Below, one piece after another: positions 1 through 9,256 of a stretch of DNA of 64,000 nt (positions are counted from its first letter, which is position 1; every line of letters begins with the position of its first letter). The notes beneath the pieces were generated by a model. It made no database searches. It had not been told where the DNA came from and saw only the letters and a program-made list of their open reading frames with translations. The position numbers and the translations under genes are program-made. The stretch comes from Martelella alba (GTDB lineage: Bacteria > Pseudomonadota > Gammaproteobacteria > Enterobacterales > Enterobacteriaceae): NCBI RefSeq assembly GCF_005217455.1, contig NZ_SZPQ01000003.1, positions 248,001-312,000 of the forward strand. Reading direction: 5' to 3'.

Positions 1-350
1 CGGCGCTCTTCCAGGGGGGTCTTGCGCGCCTCCAATCCGACTTCGACGTTTTGCTGTACCGTCAACCAGGGAAACAGCGCGAAGCTCTGAAATACCATGC
101 TCACCGAACTCGGCCTGCCCTCCGGCCCCGGCGGAAATTCCACCTGGCCGGCGGTCGGCGTGATAAGGCCGGCTATCGAACGCAGCAGGGTGGACTTGCC
201 GGAGCCGGAGCGGCCAAGCAGACCGACGAACTCGTTATCGTCGAGCCGCAAATTAACGTCGTCCAGCACCAGCCGTTCGGCATTGCCCTGTTTGCCGTAG
301 ATATGCCGGACTTGGCGGACATTCACCAGACATTGCGGTTGATTCAACAT
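1..350 (-). CDS. ABC transporter ATP-binding protein, nitrate/sulfonate type (C-terminal part cut by window edge)
   Basis: This is the ATPase of an importer of the nitrate/sulfonate/taurine class, which powers uptake from the inner face of the cytoplasmic membrane. About 116 residues from the N-terminus are visible; the rest lies left of the window. The Walker A motif GRSGSGKST is present about 45-55 residues in, and the Q-loop region (MVFQSFALFPWLTV) follows. The start ATG at 350 has an AGGAGCGC ribosome site upstream. The gene begins 10 bases after the stop of the double permease, so the two form one operon. No binding protein is visible; it may lie beyond the edge. The substrate cannot be told from the ATPase. 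Confidence 0.85.
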   Translation of the reverse strand, partial: MLNQPQCLVNVRQVRHIYGKQGNAERLVLDDVNLRLDDNEFVGLLGRSGSGKSTLLRSIAGLITPTAGQVEFPPGPEGRPSSVSMVFQSFALFPWLTVQQNVEVGLEARKTPLEER

Positions 351-360
351 ACTGCGCTCC

Positions 361-2112
361 TTAACCCAGGCGTAAACGACGTTCGGCGAATTGATACAGC
401 GGACGCCAGAGCAGGCGATTAAAGACAATCACAAACACCGACATTGCCGCGATGCCCAGCGCCACGCGGGGAAAATCAGCCGCGGCCGTGGCATTGGCGA
501 TATAGGCGCCAAGCCCCCTGGCTTGCAGATGGTGGCTGCCCCAGGAAATGGATTCGGCGACGATGCTGGCGTTCCAAGATCCGCCGGTGGCGGTGAGCGC
601 GCCGGTGACGTAATAGGGGAAGATGCCCGGCAATGCGACTTGTCGCCACCATTGCCAGCGCCGGATGCCATAAACCCGCGCCGCTTCCAGCAAATCGTTG
701 GGCAAGGCGCTGGCGCCGGCTATCACATTAAACAGGATATACCACTGGGTACCCAACACCATCAGCGGCGACAGCCAGATATCGGGATTCAGATTGTGTC
801 CGGCTATCAGGATCACCGCGAACGGAAACAACACGTTGGCCGGAAAAGCGGCCAGAAATTGCGCCAACGGCTGAAAGCGTTGCGACGCGCCGGGACGTAT
901 GCCGATCCAGACGCCGATCGGCACCCATATCGCGCTGGCGAGAACAATCAATACCGCCACCCGCGCCAAGGTCGCCAGCCCCATGCCAAACACCGCGGCG
1001 ATATCCGCGGGGCCCAGCGCCGAGCCGATGTAATGCGCCAGTTTAACCGCGCCGGCCAGCACGGCGCTCAGCACCAGGATCATCCAATACTTATCGGTCA
1101 GCCTGTCGTAGAGCGGGCCGGGCGGATTGCGCAAAAAACGCGGCCACCGCGGCCAGCGCAGTCCCGCCAGCAAATACAGCGGCCCGCCGACGGTTCGCGC
1201 AATGGCCGTTGTGATATGGCTGCGGCGAACGAGATCGTAAACCCAGGAGCGCGGCCGCTTTTGCGCGGCGGTTTGCTCGAAGCGGAATTTATCCGCCCAG
1301 GCCACCACCGGACGGAACAGCAACTGGTCGTAAAGCACGATCACCAGGGTCATGGCGAGAACCGCCCAAGCGATATCGCCCAGATTTTGCCGGGCGATGG
1401 CCAGCGCCAGCCAGGAACCGATGCCCGGCAGATCCACCGAGGTGTCGCCGACGGCGATGGCCTCCGAGGCCACGACGAAGAACCAGCCCCCGGACATGGA
1501 CATCATCATATTCCACACCAGTCCGGGGATGGCGAACGGCAATTCCAGGCGAATAAATCGTCGCCATGGGGAGAAACCGAATTGTCGGCTGACTTCATCC
1601 AAATCGTCCGGCACGGCGCGCAGCGATTGATATAAACTGAACGTCATATTCCATGCCTGACTGGTGAAAATAGCGAAAATGGCGGCGCATTCCACACCCA
1701 GTTGCCGGCCGGGAAACAACCCCATGAAAAATGTCACCGTAAAGGTCAAAAAGCCCAGTACCGGCACGGATTGCAGGATATCCAACGCCGGGATGATAAA
1801 CAGTTCGGCTTTACGGCTTTTGGCGGCCAATGTGCCGATAACCAGCGTAAAAAGCAGGGAAACGCCCAACGCCGCGAACATCCGCAATGTGGTGCGCAGC
1901 GCATATTGCGGCAGCAGGGCGAGATTGAGCCGAACCGGATTGTCATGCAGTTGGGAAAGCGGCAGGCCCATTTGTGCCACGCCGTAGGCCACCAGGACGG
2001 CGAGCACTGCCAGCAGGGCGAAAAACAGGATATCCGCCCGGTATGACGATGCAGGCCGCCGGGCCGGCGCTCCGCGCTTGTTCAACACCACGGTTTGCAA
2101 TGGATGGCGCAT
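361..2112 (-). CDS. ABC transporter permease with two fused membrane domains (nitrate/sulfonate family)
   Basis: This 583-residue inner-membrane protein forms the channel of the importer whose ATPase follows it. It holds two BPD-type permease domains in one chain: each half has several hydrophobic segments and its own EAA-type loop, seen as EVSRQFGFSPWRRFIRLELP in the first half and EAARVYGIRRWQWWRQVALP in the second. Ordinary nitrate/taurine permeases are about 250-280 residues with one such loop, so this is a natural tandem fusion. I chose ATG 2112 because AAAGGAGAAACG lies just before it; an in-frame start at 2181 would add 23 unlikely residues. The substrate is unknown; family members carry nitrate, sulfonates, bicarbonate or pyrimidine precursors. 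Confidence 0.85.
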   Translation of the reverse strand: MRHPLQTVVLNKRGAPARRPASSYRADILFFALLAVLAVLVAYGVAQMGLPLSQLHDNPVRLNLALLPQYALRTTLRMFAALGVSLLFTLVIGTLAAKSRKAELFIIPALDILQSVPVLGFLTFTVTFFMGLFPGRQLGVECAAIFAIFTSQAWNMTFSLYQSLRAVPDDLDEVSRQFGFSPWRRFIRLELPFAIPGLVWNMMMSMSGGWFFVVASEAIAVGDTSVDLPGIGSWLALAIARQNLGDIAWAVLAMTLVIVLYDQLLFRPVVAWADKFRFEQTAAQKRPRSWVYDLVRRSHITTAIARTVGGPLYLLAGLRWPRWPRFLRNPPGPLYDRLTDKYWMILVLSAVLAGAVKLAHYIGSALGPADIAAVFGMGLATLARVAVLIVLASAIWVPIGVWIGIRPGASQRFQPLAQFLAAFPANVLFPFAVILIAGHNLNPDIWLSPLMVLGTQWYILFNVIAGASALPNDLLEAARVYGIRRWQWWRQVALPGIFPYYVTGALTATGGSWNASIVAESISWGSHHLQARGLGAYIANATAAADFPRVALGIAAMSVFVIVFNRLLWRPLYQFAERRLRLG

Positions 2113-2302
2113 CGTTTCTCCTTTACGACGGGCTGCCCGGCCCGATGAAAAGTGACGGGATATTCCCTCGCGATATTTCATCCACCACGCCGATACCCGC
2201 GCAATCCGCCGCAGGGCAAGTCAGGGGAAGTTTGTCGGTGAGCGAAGTCGCCCGGGTGACGCAAAGTATGACCGGTCTCTTGCCATAGGACCAATGGGGA
2301 AT

Positions 2303-2330
2303 GGTATAAACGGACTATACCAAAGTATAC
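2303..2330. promoter_or_regulatory. Inverted repeat GGTATA-N7-TATACC plus a GTATAC palindrome, possible operator
   Basis: GGTATA at 2303-2308 and TATACC at 2316-2321 form a perfect six-base inverted repeat with a seven-base spacer, and a GTATAC palindrome follows at 2325-2330. It lies about 190 bases upstream of the double-permease start. Cores of this kind are common in operators of GntR and related regulators, but no regulator gene for this operon is visible, so the assignment is inference. Confidence 0.35.
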
Positions 2331-2615
2331 TCGCCCTACTTCACGTCGCCCCTTTGCCGGCCGCGAGGCAACCCGATGTATTTGGCGTGTAGTCTCGAAC
2401 TTTCAAGGCCCGGCCGGGAGGAAACACGCATTGAGTATCCTATGGCCAAAGGAAAGAGCGGCTATTTTTACAGGTTGGCACGTTAGATTTATATGTATTT
2501 TACACAAAAGATCGTTAAAGCCGATTAAGATTATATTTCGAATAATTCAAATTGCATTGGGGCCAACGAAGAGGCGATTGGCTGTATGGGGTTTCCATTA
2601 ACCTGATATACGCGT

Positions 2616-2646
2616 CATACTTCGCGTCCCCTCTTTGTTGATTGCA
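2616..2646 (+). repeat. Dispersed CATACTTC repeat, copy 1
   Basis: This 31-base unit matches the copy at 27886-27916 at 25 of 31 positions without gaps, sharing CATACTTC and CTCTTTGTTG blocks. The bases before it (CGT) are shared with the reverse-orientation copies elsewhere in the window. Confidence 0.6.
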
Positions 2647-2655
2647 ATACCCGCG

Positions 2656-2677
2656 TGGAGGCCTTTGCCCGCCTCCA
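2656..2677. other. GC-rich hairpin in the leader of the glutamine-synthetase-like gene
   Basis: TGGAGGC (2656-2662) and GCCTCCA (2671-2677) form a perfect seven-base stem with an eight-base loop, flanked by CGCG on both sides. No T-run follows, so it is not a standard terminator. It lies directly after the repeat copy and about 50 bases before the ATG at 2727. Confidence 0.4.
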
Positions 2678-2726
2678 TACCGCGACGGCAAATAACCTGG
2701 GTATGGATGGATAACCGGATCACGCT

Positions 2727-4061
2727 ATGTTTCATAATGTCATGAATAATGCCCAGCTTTTATTATTGGCCAACAAGTTCAAGCATCTTAATAAACGCAG
2801 TTTTCATGAAGAGGTGGAGGATTACCTGTTGACGTATCCGTCTACCGAACAGATTGATATCTACCTCAACGATATCAATGGCGGTTTGCATCTCAAGTCC
2901 ATTCCGGTGGAGGCGTTATGGGATCTGGAACACGGTTGCTATTTCCCGCTGTCCATTTACGCCCGGGAAAGTGTCGTCTCCGTTACGCAAAACAGCGGGC
3001 CCGCGAAGGATGACGACGAACTCAATCGATTGTGCATGCCGGTGAGCGGTACGCTAAAACCGCGCGCCGACAATCCGCAACGATACGCGCAGGTGATGAT
3101 GACCATGAAAAACACCGACGGATCGCCCTGCGGCATTGAGCCGCGCGTCATCCTGCAACGGGCGCTGGCGGCGCTCAATGCGCGGGGGATCTGCCCCGCC
3201 GCCGAGGCGGAACTGGAATTTCGCCTGGACGGGATGACCGCGCCAGCCGCCCGACCCTGCGCGCCATCTCCCCAATTTCCGCATAGCGACGCCGCCGCGC
3301 CGGTCCGTCTTCTCGCGGCCATTGAAACGCAGGCCAAACGGCAGGGGTTGCCGCTAAGGGGCGTAACGTATCGGGATGGGGCAGGGAAATTCACCCTTGC
3401 TCTGTATCAGGACGGGGATATCGTCACTGTCTGCGATAACCTACAGGCCATGAAGCGGCTTATCGGGCATATTGCCGGACAATACGGCCGATCTGCCCAT
3501 TTCAAGACCGGGCTTTATCCACGGGAGGGGGGATGCGGATTGCGCTTTCGCGTCGGTCTCAGCAATGTTGCCGGCGAGAATCTGCTCGCCGCCCCCGGCG
3601 GCGGTCCCAATGACGCAATGCACAGGGCGCTGGCGGGGCTGCTGGCCTTGACGCCCGCTTCATTGGCGTTGCTGGCCCCTGACGTGGGCGTGTTGCGGCG
3701 CTTGCGGGGGGGCGGGGAACGGCCGTTTTCTTCGCGCCGTGAATATCGCTGGCGCGATGGGGCATGGCGCCTGCTGTGCGCCGACGGCGCCTCACGGCGG
3801 ATCAATTATGCCCTGGCCGGGGCCGGCGCCAATCCCTATCTGGCCCTAAGCGCGATTCTGGCCGGGATTGCGTATGGCTTTGACCCAACGCAGCAGCCGG
3901 CGGCGCTGGAAAAAGACAATGCGCCGTTGCCGCTGTCTCGGCGTGAGGCGCTAGACGTATTCCACGCCAATGAACCCTTACGTTACACGCTGGGCGCCGA
4001 ATTCTGCCGGCTATGGTATGTCTGCAAAATGGCGGAACTGAAAACGGCCCGAGCGGCATAA
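2727..4061 (+). CDS. Glutamine synthetase family protein, probable pseudoenzyme
   Basis: This 444-residue protein has the layout of the GlnA/PuuA (gamma-glutamylpolyamine synthetase) family. An N-terminal beta-grasp-like part includes GIEPRVILQRAL near residue 137 and ELEFRL near 162. The catalytic barrel follows, ending with RRINYALAGAGANPYLALSA near 357-376, the family's conserved C-terminal block. The active site looks degraded. The family's GPGQ(F/W)E is read here as GAGKFT (218-223), so the metal-binding glutamate is threonine. The GSGMHxHxSL block is GCGLRFRVGL (269-278), replacing both histidines with arginine. I infer a non-catalytic or altered role. The start at 2727 has only a weak ribosome site, and 2742 is an alternative. 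It has no operon partner. Confidence 0.75.
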   Translation: MFHNVMNNAQLLLLANKFKHLNKRSFHEEVEDYLLTYPSTEQIDIYLNDINGGLHLKSIPVEALWDLEHGCYFPLSIYARESVVSVTQNSGPAKDDDELNRLCMPVSGTLKPRADNPQRYAQVMMTMKNTDGSPCGIEPRVILQRALAALNARGICPAAEAELEFRLDGMTAPAARPCAPSPQFPHSDAAAPVRLLAAIETQAKRQGLPLRGVTYRDGAGKFTLALYQDGDIVTVCDNLQAMKRLIGHIAGQYGRSAHFKTGLYPREGGCGLRFRVGLSNVAGENLLAAPGGGPNDAMHRALAGLLALTPASLALLAPDVGVLRRLRGGGERPFSSRREYRWRDGAWRLLCADGASRRINYALAGAGANPYLALSAILAGIAYGFDPTQQPAALEKDNAPLPLSRREALDVFHANEPLRYTLGAEFCRLWYVCKMAELKTARAA

Positions 4062-4300
4062 TAACCGCCGTTGTTTGTGCGAGGCCCTTTGACATTTTTT
4101 TTATATCCGCGCCCGTGAATTTTACAATATAAATACAGAAACGGTGATAGTTTTTGCAAATTCCAGGCTGCCTGTTTATTGGCGGCGTGGGTTTATCCCA
4201 TTCCCGGAATTATCCATACTTCCGGGGCGGGTGAGAGACAGAATATCTCGGTTATTTTTGCTTTAACGCCACAGTACCGAATGGGGTGTCTGGAGGGTAT

Positions 4301-4636
4301 ATGAACCGTTTTACAGCCGACGCGTTAGCCCTAACCGCATTGCTAACGCTTCCCGGCATGAGTTATGCGGTGTCGCCGGTTCCCGCGGCGGACGACGGCG
4401 GTTTTAGCGCCGAACAGAAAGACGCCATCGGCATTATCGCCGGGCAATATTTCGTTGCTCATCCGGCGATGTTGCGCGAGATATTGGCGCGGATCGGTGA
4501 AAAACCGTGCCCGCCGCATGGCACTGACGCCGTTCGCCCGCGTTCCTGCCAGGCCGATATCCCCTCTGGCCGGCACGGCGGCGGGAATTCCCGTTGCCAG
4601 TTGTCTGGCCGGGTTGTCGGGGCCGCCGCGCCGTAA
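4301..4636 (+). pseudogene. Truncated DsbA-family periplasmic protein remnant
   Basis: The first 70 or so residues look real. There is a signal peptide (MNRFTADALALTALLTLPGM, ending SYA), then FSAEQKDAIGIIAGQYFVAHP, the short helical N-terminal region that precedes the thioredoxin fold in ScsC/Com1-like DsbA-family proteins. After about residue 70 the sequence becomes arginine- and proline-rich, matches nothing expected, and stops at residue 111. No CXXC thioredoxin domain appears in any frame before kdpF. The ATG at 4301 follows GGAGGGTAT, a strong ribosome site. I read this as the 5' end of a gene whose body was deleted. A short expressed secreted peptide is still possible. Confidence 0.5.
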
Positions 4637-4670
4637 CCGGCATCATTTTGCGTGTTTACCGCTATTATCA

Positions 4671-4693
4671 GGTTAATCAGCGAGAGATTAACC
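4671..4693. promoter_or_regulatory. Perfect inverted repeat GGTTAATC-N7-GATTAACC upstream of kdpFABC
   Basis: Eight-base arms at 4671-4678 and 4686-4693 match perfectly around a seven-base spacer. It sits about 140 bases before the kdpF start and could be a regulator site or an RNA hairpin. An AGGAGGG follows at once but no start codon is near it. Confidence 0.4.
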
Positions 4694-4730
4694 AGGAGGG
4701 TTATTTCGGTAACTTAATCACCATAAAAGA

Positions 4731-4760
4731 CTTTTATATTATTTTTATACCGGCGGTCGC
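4731..4760 (+). promoter_or_regulatory. Candidate KdpE-binding region of the kdp promoter
   Basis: The AT-rich sequence here includes ATTTTTATAC at 4741-4750. From memory this matches the core of the E. coli KdpE site upstream of kdpFABC, which reads ATTTTTATAC followed by a T-rich stretch. Here the following bases differ, so this is suggestive only. Confidence 0.35.
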
Positions 4761-4830
4761 AATCTTAACAACTTTTTTATTTAACGTTTTTTACAGTTTA
4801 TCCGCAGACAATAATTTCTGGAGAAACATT

Positions 4831-4920
4831 GTGAACGTCGCGATGATTGCCGGCATTGCGCTGGTATTTCTGTTATTGGGCTATTTGTTCTATGCCCTTA
4901 TTCGGGCGGAGGATTTCTGA
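4831..4920 (+). CDS. kdpF: K+-transporting ATPase subunit KdpF
   Basis: This 29-residue single-span membrane peptide stabilises the KdpFABC potassium pump. The sequence matches E. coli KdpF closely, with [17 protein letters not shown] at its end compared with FLLLGYLVYALINAEAF in E. coli. I chose the GTG at 4831 because CTGGAG lies seven bases before it and the product is then the usual 29 residues. The stop TGA overlaps the kdpA ATG by one base (TGATG), which implies translational coupling. Confidence 0.85.
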   Translation: MNVAMIAGIALVFLLLGYLFYALIRAEDF

Positions 4921-6605
4921 TGGTCGCCGAAGCATTTTTATTGCTGGCCTGCTTTCTGGGGGTGCTGCTGGTCCTCGCCCAGCCGCTGGGGCGTATGATG
5001 ACGGGTATGGTGCTCGACCGTCCGTTGCCGGGAACCGCATTCATTGAAAGCGGTTTGTGGCGGTTATGCGGCGTGTCGGCGCAGGAGATGAACTGGCGCC
5101 AGTACCTGTGCGCCCTATTGCTGTTCAATCTGGCCGGTTTCCTGACGCTGCTGGCGATATTAGTGTCGCAGGGCGTTTTACCGCTTAATCCACAAGGCTT
5201 TCCCGGTTTGTCCTGGCATCTGGCCTTGAACACGGCGGTCAGTTTCGTGACCAACACCAACTGGCAAGCCTATTCCGGCGAATCCACCATGAGCTATTTT
5301 AGCGAAATGGCCGGACTGGCCGTGCAGAATTTCCTCTCGGCGGCCACCGGTATTTCCGTGCTGTTCGCCTTGATACGCGGTTTCGCCCGGCACAACACCG
5401 ACAATCTCGGCAATGCCTGGCGGGATCTGGCCCGTGTGACGCTGTTCATACTGCTGCCGCTATCGCTGGTTATGGCGGTGTTTTTGATTAGCCAGGGGAC
5501 GATACAAAATTTCCACCCGTATGTGACGGCGACTACGCTTGAGGGCGCGCGACAGACTTTGCCCATGGGACCGGTGGCGTCTGAGGAAGCGATCAAGATG
5601 CTGGGCACCAATGGCGGCGGTTTGTTTAACGCCAACTCCGCCCATCCGTTTGAGAACCCCACCGCGCTGACCAATTTCATCCAGATGCTGGCGATATTTC
5701 TTATTCCGGCCGCCTTGTGCTTCACATTTGGGGAGGTGGTGCGCGACAGGCGACAGGGTAACGCCATTCTCTGGGCCATGGCGCTGATATTTGTGGTGGC
5801 CGCGGGGTTGGCGATGGCGGCGGAGGTCAAGGGTAATCCGCATCTGACGGCGTTTGGCGCGGACAGCGCCATGAACTGGGAGGGCAAGGAGAGCCGTTTC
5901 GGTATCCTTAATTCCAGTCTATTCGCGGTTATCACCACCGCCGCGTCCTGCGGCGCGGTTAACGCCATGCATGATTCATTCACCGCGTTGGGCGGCATGA
6001 TACCACTGTGGTTGATCCAATTGGGCGAAGTGGTTTTCGGCGGCGTGGGCTCCGGTTTGTACGGCATGTTGATGAATGTGGTGCTGGCGGTATTCATCGC
6101 CGGTTTAATGATAGGCCGCACGCCGGAATACCTGGGCAAGAAAATCGGCGTGCCGGAAATGAAGATGGCGGCGTTTTATATCCTCATCACGCCCTCGCTG
6201 GTATTGCTCGGCACTGCGCTGGCGATGATGACGCCGGCCGGACGCGCCGGCATGCTCAATCCGGGCGCGCATGGTTTCAGCGAAGTGCTGTACGCGGTGT
6301 CCTCGGCGGCCAACAACAACGGCAGCGCTTTCGCCGGTCTGTCGGCCGGCACGCCATTCTGGAACCTGCTGCTGGCGGCGGTCATGCTCCTTGGCCGTTT
6401 TGCGCCATTTCTCCCGCTAATGGCTATCGCCGGCTCGCTGGCGGCCAGAAAAACGCAGCCGGCCGGCGCCGGAACGTTACCGACCCATGGCGCGCTGTTT
6501 ACCGCGCTGATCATCGGCACGGTATTACTGGTGGGCGCGCTCACCTTTATTCCCGCTTTGGCCCTGGGGCCCATTGTCGAACATTTACAGTTGTTGGGTC
6601 ATTAA
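4920..6605 (+). CDS. kdpA: K+-transporting ATPase subunit KdpA
   Basis: KdpA is the potassium-binding channel-like subunit of the KdpFABC complex in the inner membrane. At 561 residues it matches the E. coli length (557). The four selectivity-filter repeats are recognisable: [11 protein letters not shown] near residue 110, [18 protein letters not shown] near 228, [16 protein letters not shown] near 340 and NNNGSAFAG near 465. About ten hydrophobic segments are visible. The start overlaps the kdpF stop, and kdpB follows after a short gap with its own ribosome site. Confidence 0.95.
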   Translation: MVAEAFLLLACFLGVLLVLAQPLGRMMTGMVLDRPLPGTAFIESGLWRLCGVSAQEMNWRQYLCALLLFNLAGFLTLLAILVSQGVLPLNPQGFPGLSWHLALNTAVSFVTNTNWQAYSGESTMSYFSEMAGLAVQNFLSAATGISVLFALIRGFARHNTDNLGNAWRDLARVTLFILLPLSLVMAVFLISQGTIQNFHPYVTATTLEGARQTLPMGPVASEEAIKMLGTNGGGLFNANSAHPFENPTALTNFIQMLAIFLIPAALCFTFGEVVRDRRQGNAILWAMALIFVVAAGLAMAAEVKGNPHLTAFGADSAMNWEGKESRFGILNSSLFAVITTAASCGAVNAMHDSFTALGGMIPLWLIQLGEVVFGGVGSGLYGMLMNVVLAVFIAGLMIGRTPEYLGKKIGVPEMKMAAFYILITPSLVLLGTALAMMTPAGRAGMLNPGAHGFSEVLYAVSSAANNNGSAFAGLSAGTPFWNLLLAAVMLLGRFAPFLPLMAIAGSLAARKTQPAGAGTLPTHGALFTALIIGTVLLVGALTFIPALALGPIVEHLQLLGH

Positions 6606-6623
6606 TTGCCGGAGAATTATCTT

Positions 6624-8669
6624 ATGGGACATTCAATTGCCGCCCAGCAGCGTAACGCCTTGTGGCGCCCGGCGCTGGTCGATTCATTCAGAAAACTTGA
6701 TCCACGGATACAGTACCGCAATCCGGTTATGTTCGTGGTCTATCTGGGCAGTATCCTGACCACGTTGCTGGCGGTGTTTATGACGGCCGGCAAGGGCGGT
6801 CAAATAGGCTTTACCGCCGCCATCAGCATTTGGCTATGGTTCACGGTGCTGTTTGCCAATTTCGCCGAGGCGCTGGCCGAAGGACGCAGCAAGGCGCAGG
6901 CGGAAAGCCTTAAGGGCATCAAGCGCACCCGCTGGGCCAAGAAGCTGAATGCGGCGGAACGCGACGCCCCGCAGCAAAAGGTGGCGGCCGACAATCTGCG
7001 CAAGGGCGATGTCGTGCTGGTGGAGGCGGGCGACATCATTCCTTGCGACGGCGAAGTCCTTCAGGGCGGCGCGTCGGTGGACGAGAGCGCCATTACCGGC
7101 GAGTCGGCGCCGGTCATCCGCGAGGCGGGGGGCGATTTCGCCTCGGTTACCGGCGGAACGCGTATTTTATCCGACTGGCTGGTGGTGCGGTGCGGCGTCA
7201 ACCCGGGGGAAACCTTCCTCGATCGGATGATCGCCATGGTCGAGGGCGCCCAGCGGCGCAAAACGCCCAACGAAGTGGCGCTGACCATCCTGCTGGTCTC
7301 GCTTACCATCGTTTTTCTCTTGGCGACCGCTACGCTGTATCCCTTCTCCGCCTGGGGCGGCGTACCGGTGAGCGTTACGGTGCTGGTGGCGTTGCTGGTC
7401 TGCCTGATCCCCACCACCATCGGCGCGTTGTTGTCGGCCATCGGTATTGCCGGCATGAGCCGGATGCTTGGCGCCAACGTGATTGCCACCAGCGGTCGGG
7501 CGGTGGAAGCCGCCGGCGATGTGGATGTTTTGCTGCTGGATAAAACCGGCACCATCACGCTCGGGAATCGGCAGGCCAGCCGTTTTCTGCCGGCGCGGGG
7601 GATTGGCGAAGACGCGCTGGCCAATGCGGCGCAATTGGCCTCGCTGGCGGACGAAACCCCGGAAGGGCGCAGCATCGTGGTACTGGCCAAACAAAAGTTC
7701 AATTTGCGGGAACGGGATCTGCAAAGCCTGAACGCCACGTTTATTCCGTTTTCCGCCCAAACGCGCATGAGCGGCGTGAATATCGGCCAGAAAATGCTGC
7801 GCAAAGGCGCCGCCGACGCCATCCGCCGCCATGTGCAGAGCAATGGCGGCCGGTTCCCCGCCGATGTGGAACAACAGGTGGACGCCGTGGCGCGCAGGGG
7901 CGGTACGCCGCTGGTGGTGGCCGAGGGCAATACCGTAATGGGCGTTGTCGAGCTTAAGGATATCGTCAAAGGCGGCATTAAGGAGCGGTTTGCCGAATTA
8001 CGCAAAATGGGCATCCGGACGGTGATGGTAACCGGCGACAACCCGCTGACGGCGGCGGCCATCGCCGCGGAAGCCGGCGTGGACGATTTTCTGTCGGAGG
8101 CGACGCCGGAGGCCAAGCTGGCGCTGATACGGCAGTATCAGGCTGAGGGCCGTATGGTGGCGATGACCGGCGACGGCACCAATGACGCACCGGCGCTGGC
8201 GCAGGCCGATGTGGCCGTGGCCATGAATTCCGGTACCCAGGCGGCCAAAGAAGCCGGCAATATGGTGGATCTGGATTCCAATCCCACCAAGCTGCTGGAA
8301 GTGGTGCATATCGGCAAACAAATGCTGATGACCCGCGGTTCGCTGACCACCTTCAGTATCGCCAACGATGTGGCCAAGTATTTCGCCATTATCCCGGCGG
8401 CGTTCGCGGTGACTTATCCGCAGCTCAACATGCTCAATGTGATGCGGCTGCACTCGCCGACCTCGGCCATATTGTCGGCGGTTATCTTCAATGCCTTGAT
8501 TATCGTGTTATTGATCCCGCTGGCGCTGCGCGGGGTAAGTTACCACCCGATGCCCGCCGCCTCGCTGCTACGCCGCAATCTGTGGATTTATGGCGGGGGA
8601 GGCATCATTGTGCCGTTTGTCGGCATCAAACTGATCGATATCGTTCTGACCCTGTTGGGTTGGGTATGA
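6624..8669 (+). CDS. kdpB: K+-transporting P-type ATPase subunit KdpB
   Basis: KdpB hydrolyses ATP to drive potassium uptake through KdpA. The 681-residue chain has the P-type ATPase marks in order: TGESAPV (actuator dephosphorylation loop), DKTGT with the phosphorylated aspartate at residue 306, [10 protein letters not shown], and [10 protein letters not shown] (hinge). The membrane segment [20 protein letters not shown] is typical of KdpB. I chose ATG 6624 because GGAGA lies before it and the length then matches E. coli (682). A TTG at 6606 in the same frame is less likely. kdpC starts 11 bases after the stop. Confidence 0.95.
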   Translation: MGHSIAAQQRNALWRPALVDSFRKLDPRIQYRNPVMFVVYLGSILTTLLAVFMTAGKGGQIGFTAAISIWLWFTVLFANFAEALAEGRSKAQAESLKGIKRTRWAKKLNAAERDAPQQKVAADNLRKGDVVLVEAGDIIPCDGEVLQGGASVDESAITGESAPVIREAGGDFASVTGGTRILSDWLVVRCGVNPGETFLDRMIAMVEGAQRRKTPNEVALTILLVSLTIVFLLATATLYPFSAWGGVPVSVTVLVALLVCLIPTTIGALLSAIGIAGMSRMLGANVIATSGRAVEAAGDVDVLLLDKTGTITLGNRQASRFLPARGIGEDALANAAQLASLADETPEGRSIVVLAKQKFNLRERDLQSLNATFIPFSAQTRMSGVNIGQKMLRKGAADAIRRHVQSNGGRFPADVEQQVDAVARRGGTPLVVAEGNTVMGVVELKDIVKGGIKERFAELRKMGIRTVMVTGDNPLTAAAIAAEAGVDDFLSEATPEAKLALIRQYQAEGRMVAMTGDGTNDAPALAQADVAVAMNSGTQAAKEAGNMVDLDSNPTKLLEVVHIGKQMLMTRGSLTTFSIANDVAKYFAIIPAAFAVTYPQLNMLNVMRLHSPTSAILSAVIFNALIIVLLIPLALRGVSYHPMPAASLLRRNLWIYGGGGIIVPFVGIKLIDIVLTLLGWV

Positions 8670-8680
8670 GGAGCCGGACA

Positions 8681-9256
8681 ATGAATGTGTTTCGACCCGC
8701 GATTTCACTTTTTATCGTGCTTTCGCTGATTACCGGCGCGGGATATCCGCTGCTGACCACGGGGCTGGGGCAGTGGTGGTTTCCCGATACCGCCAATGGC
8801 TCGCTGGTGACGCAAGGCGGCCATGTGCGCGGCTCCGTCCTTATCGGCCAGAATTTCACCCGCCCGGATTATTTTCAGGGCCGGCCGTCGGCCACCTCGG
8901 ATGCCCCTTACAACCCGCTGGCGTCGTCGGGCAGCAACCTGGCGGTGAGTAATCCGGCCCAGGACGCCGCCATCAAACAGCGCGTGGCGGATTTGCATAA
9001 GACGAATCCCCAGGCCCAAGGACCGGTGCCGACGGATTTGGTCACGGCGTCCGCCAGCGGTCTTGACCCGCAGATCTCCCCGGCCGCCGCTGAATGGCAG
9101 GTGCCGAGGGTAGCGCAGGCCCGCCATTTACCGGAAGCCGAAGTCCGGCGTCTGGTGGCGGACCACATCCAGCGTCCGCCGGTGTATTTCCTCGGCGAGT
9201 CGGTGGTCAATGTCCTGGGATTGAATATGGCGCTGGACGCGCTGCAACAGCGCTAA
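8681..9256 (+). CDS. kdpC: K+-transporting ATPase subunit KdpC
   Basis: KdpC is the single-span accessory subunit of the Kdp pump, thought to act as a catalytic chaperone for nucleotide binding. The 191-residue protein has an N-terminal membrane anchor ([20 protein letters not shown]), the block [16 protein letters not shown] near 55-70, and [18 protein letters not shown] near 127, all typical. The ATG at 8681 follows GAGGAGCCGG. This is the last kdp gene here: no sensor kinase KdpD or regulator KdpE follows, unlike E. coli where kdpDE continues the operon. Confidence 0.93.
   Translation: MNVFRPAISLFIVLSLITGAGYPLLTTGLGQWWFPDTANGSLVTQGGHVRGSVLIGQNFTRPDYFQGRPSATSDAPYNPLASSGSNLAVSNPAQDAAIKQRVADLHKTNPQAQGPVPTDLVTASASGLDPQISPAAAEWQVPRVAQARHLPEAEVRRLVADHIQRPPVYFLGESVVNVLGLNMALDALQQR

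Larger units (their letters stand above)
2113..2726. other. Divergent intergenic region with operator-like repeats, a dispersed repeat and a hairpin
   Basis: This stretch of about 600 bases separates the minus-strand ABC operon from the plus-strand glutamine-synthetase-like gene. It holds an inverted repeat around 2303-2330, a copy of the CATACTTC repeat at 2616-2646 and a GC-rich hairpin at 2656-2677, and it is AT-rich near 2470-2560. I see no convincing coding sequence. Both flanking promoters should lie here. Confidence 0.6.

Noticed and set aside
391-1635. 414-codon open frame on the plus strand opposite the double permease
   Set aside because: It is a shadow of the GC-rich permease gene, rich in Arg, His and Gln, with no domain or ribosome site.
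5294-6139. 281-codon open frame opposite kdpA
   Set aside because: Antisense shadow of a well-identified gene, no recognisable motif.
7061-8116. 351-codon open frame opposite kdpB
   Set aside because: Kdp coding on the other strand is certain, and this frame has the Ser/Pro/Ala-rich composition of antisense reading.
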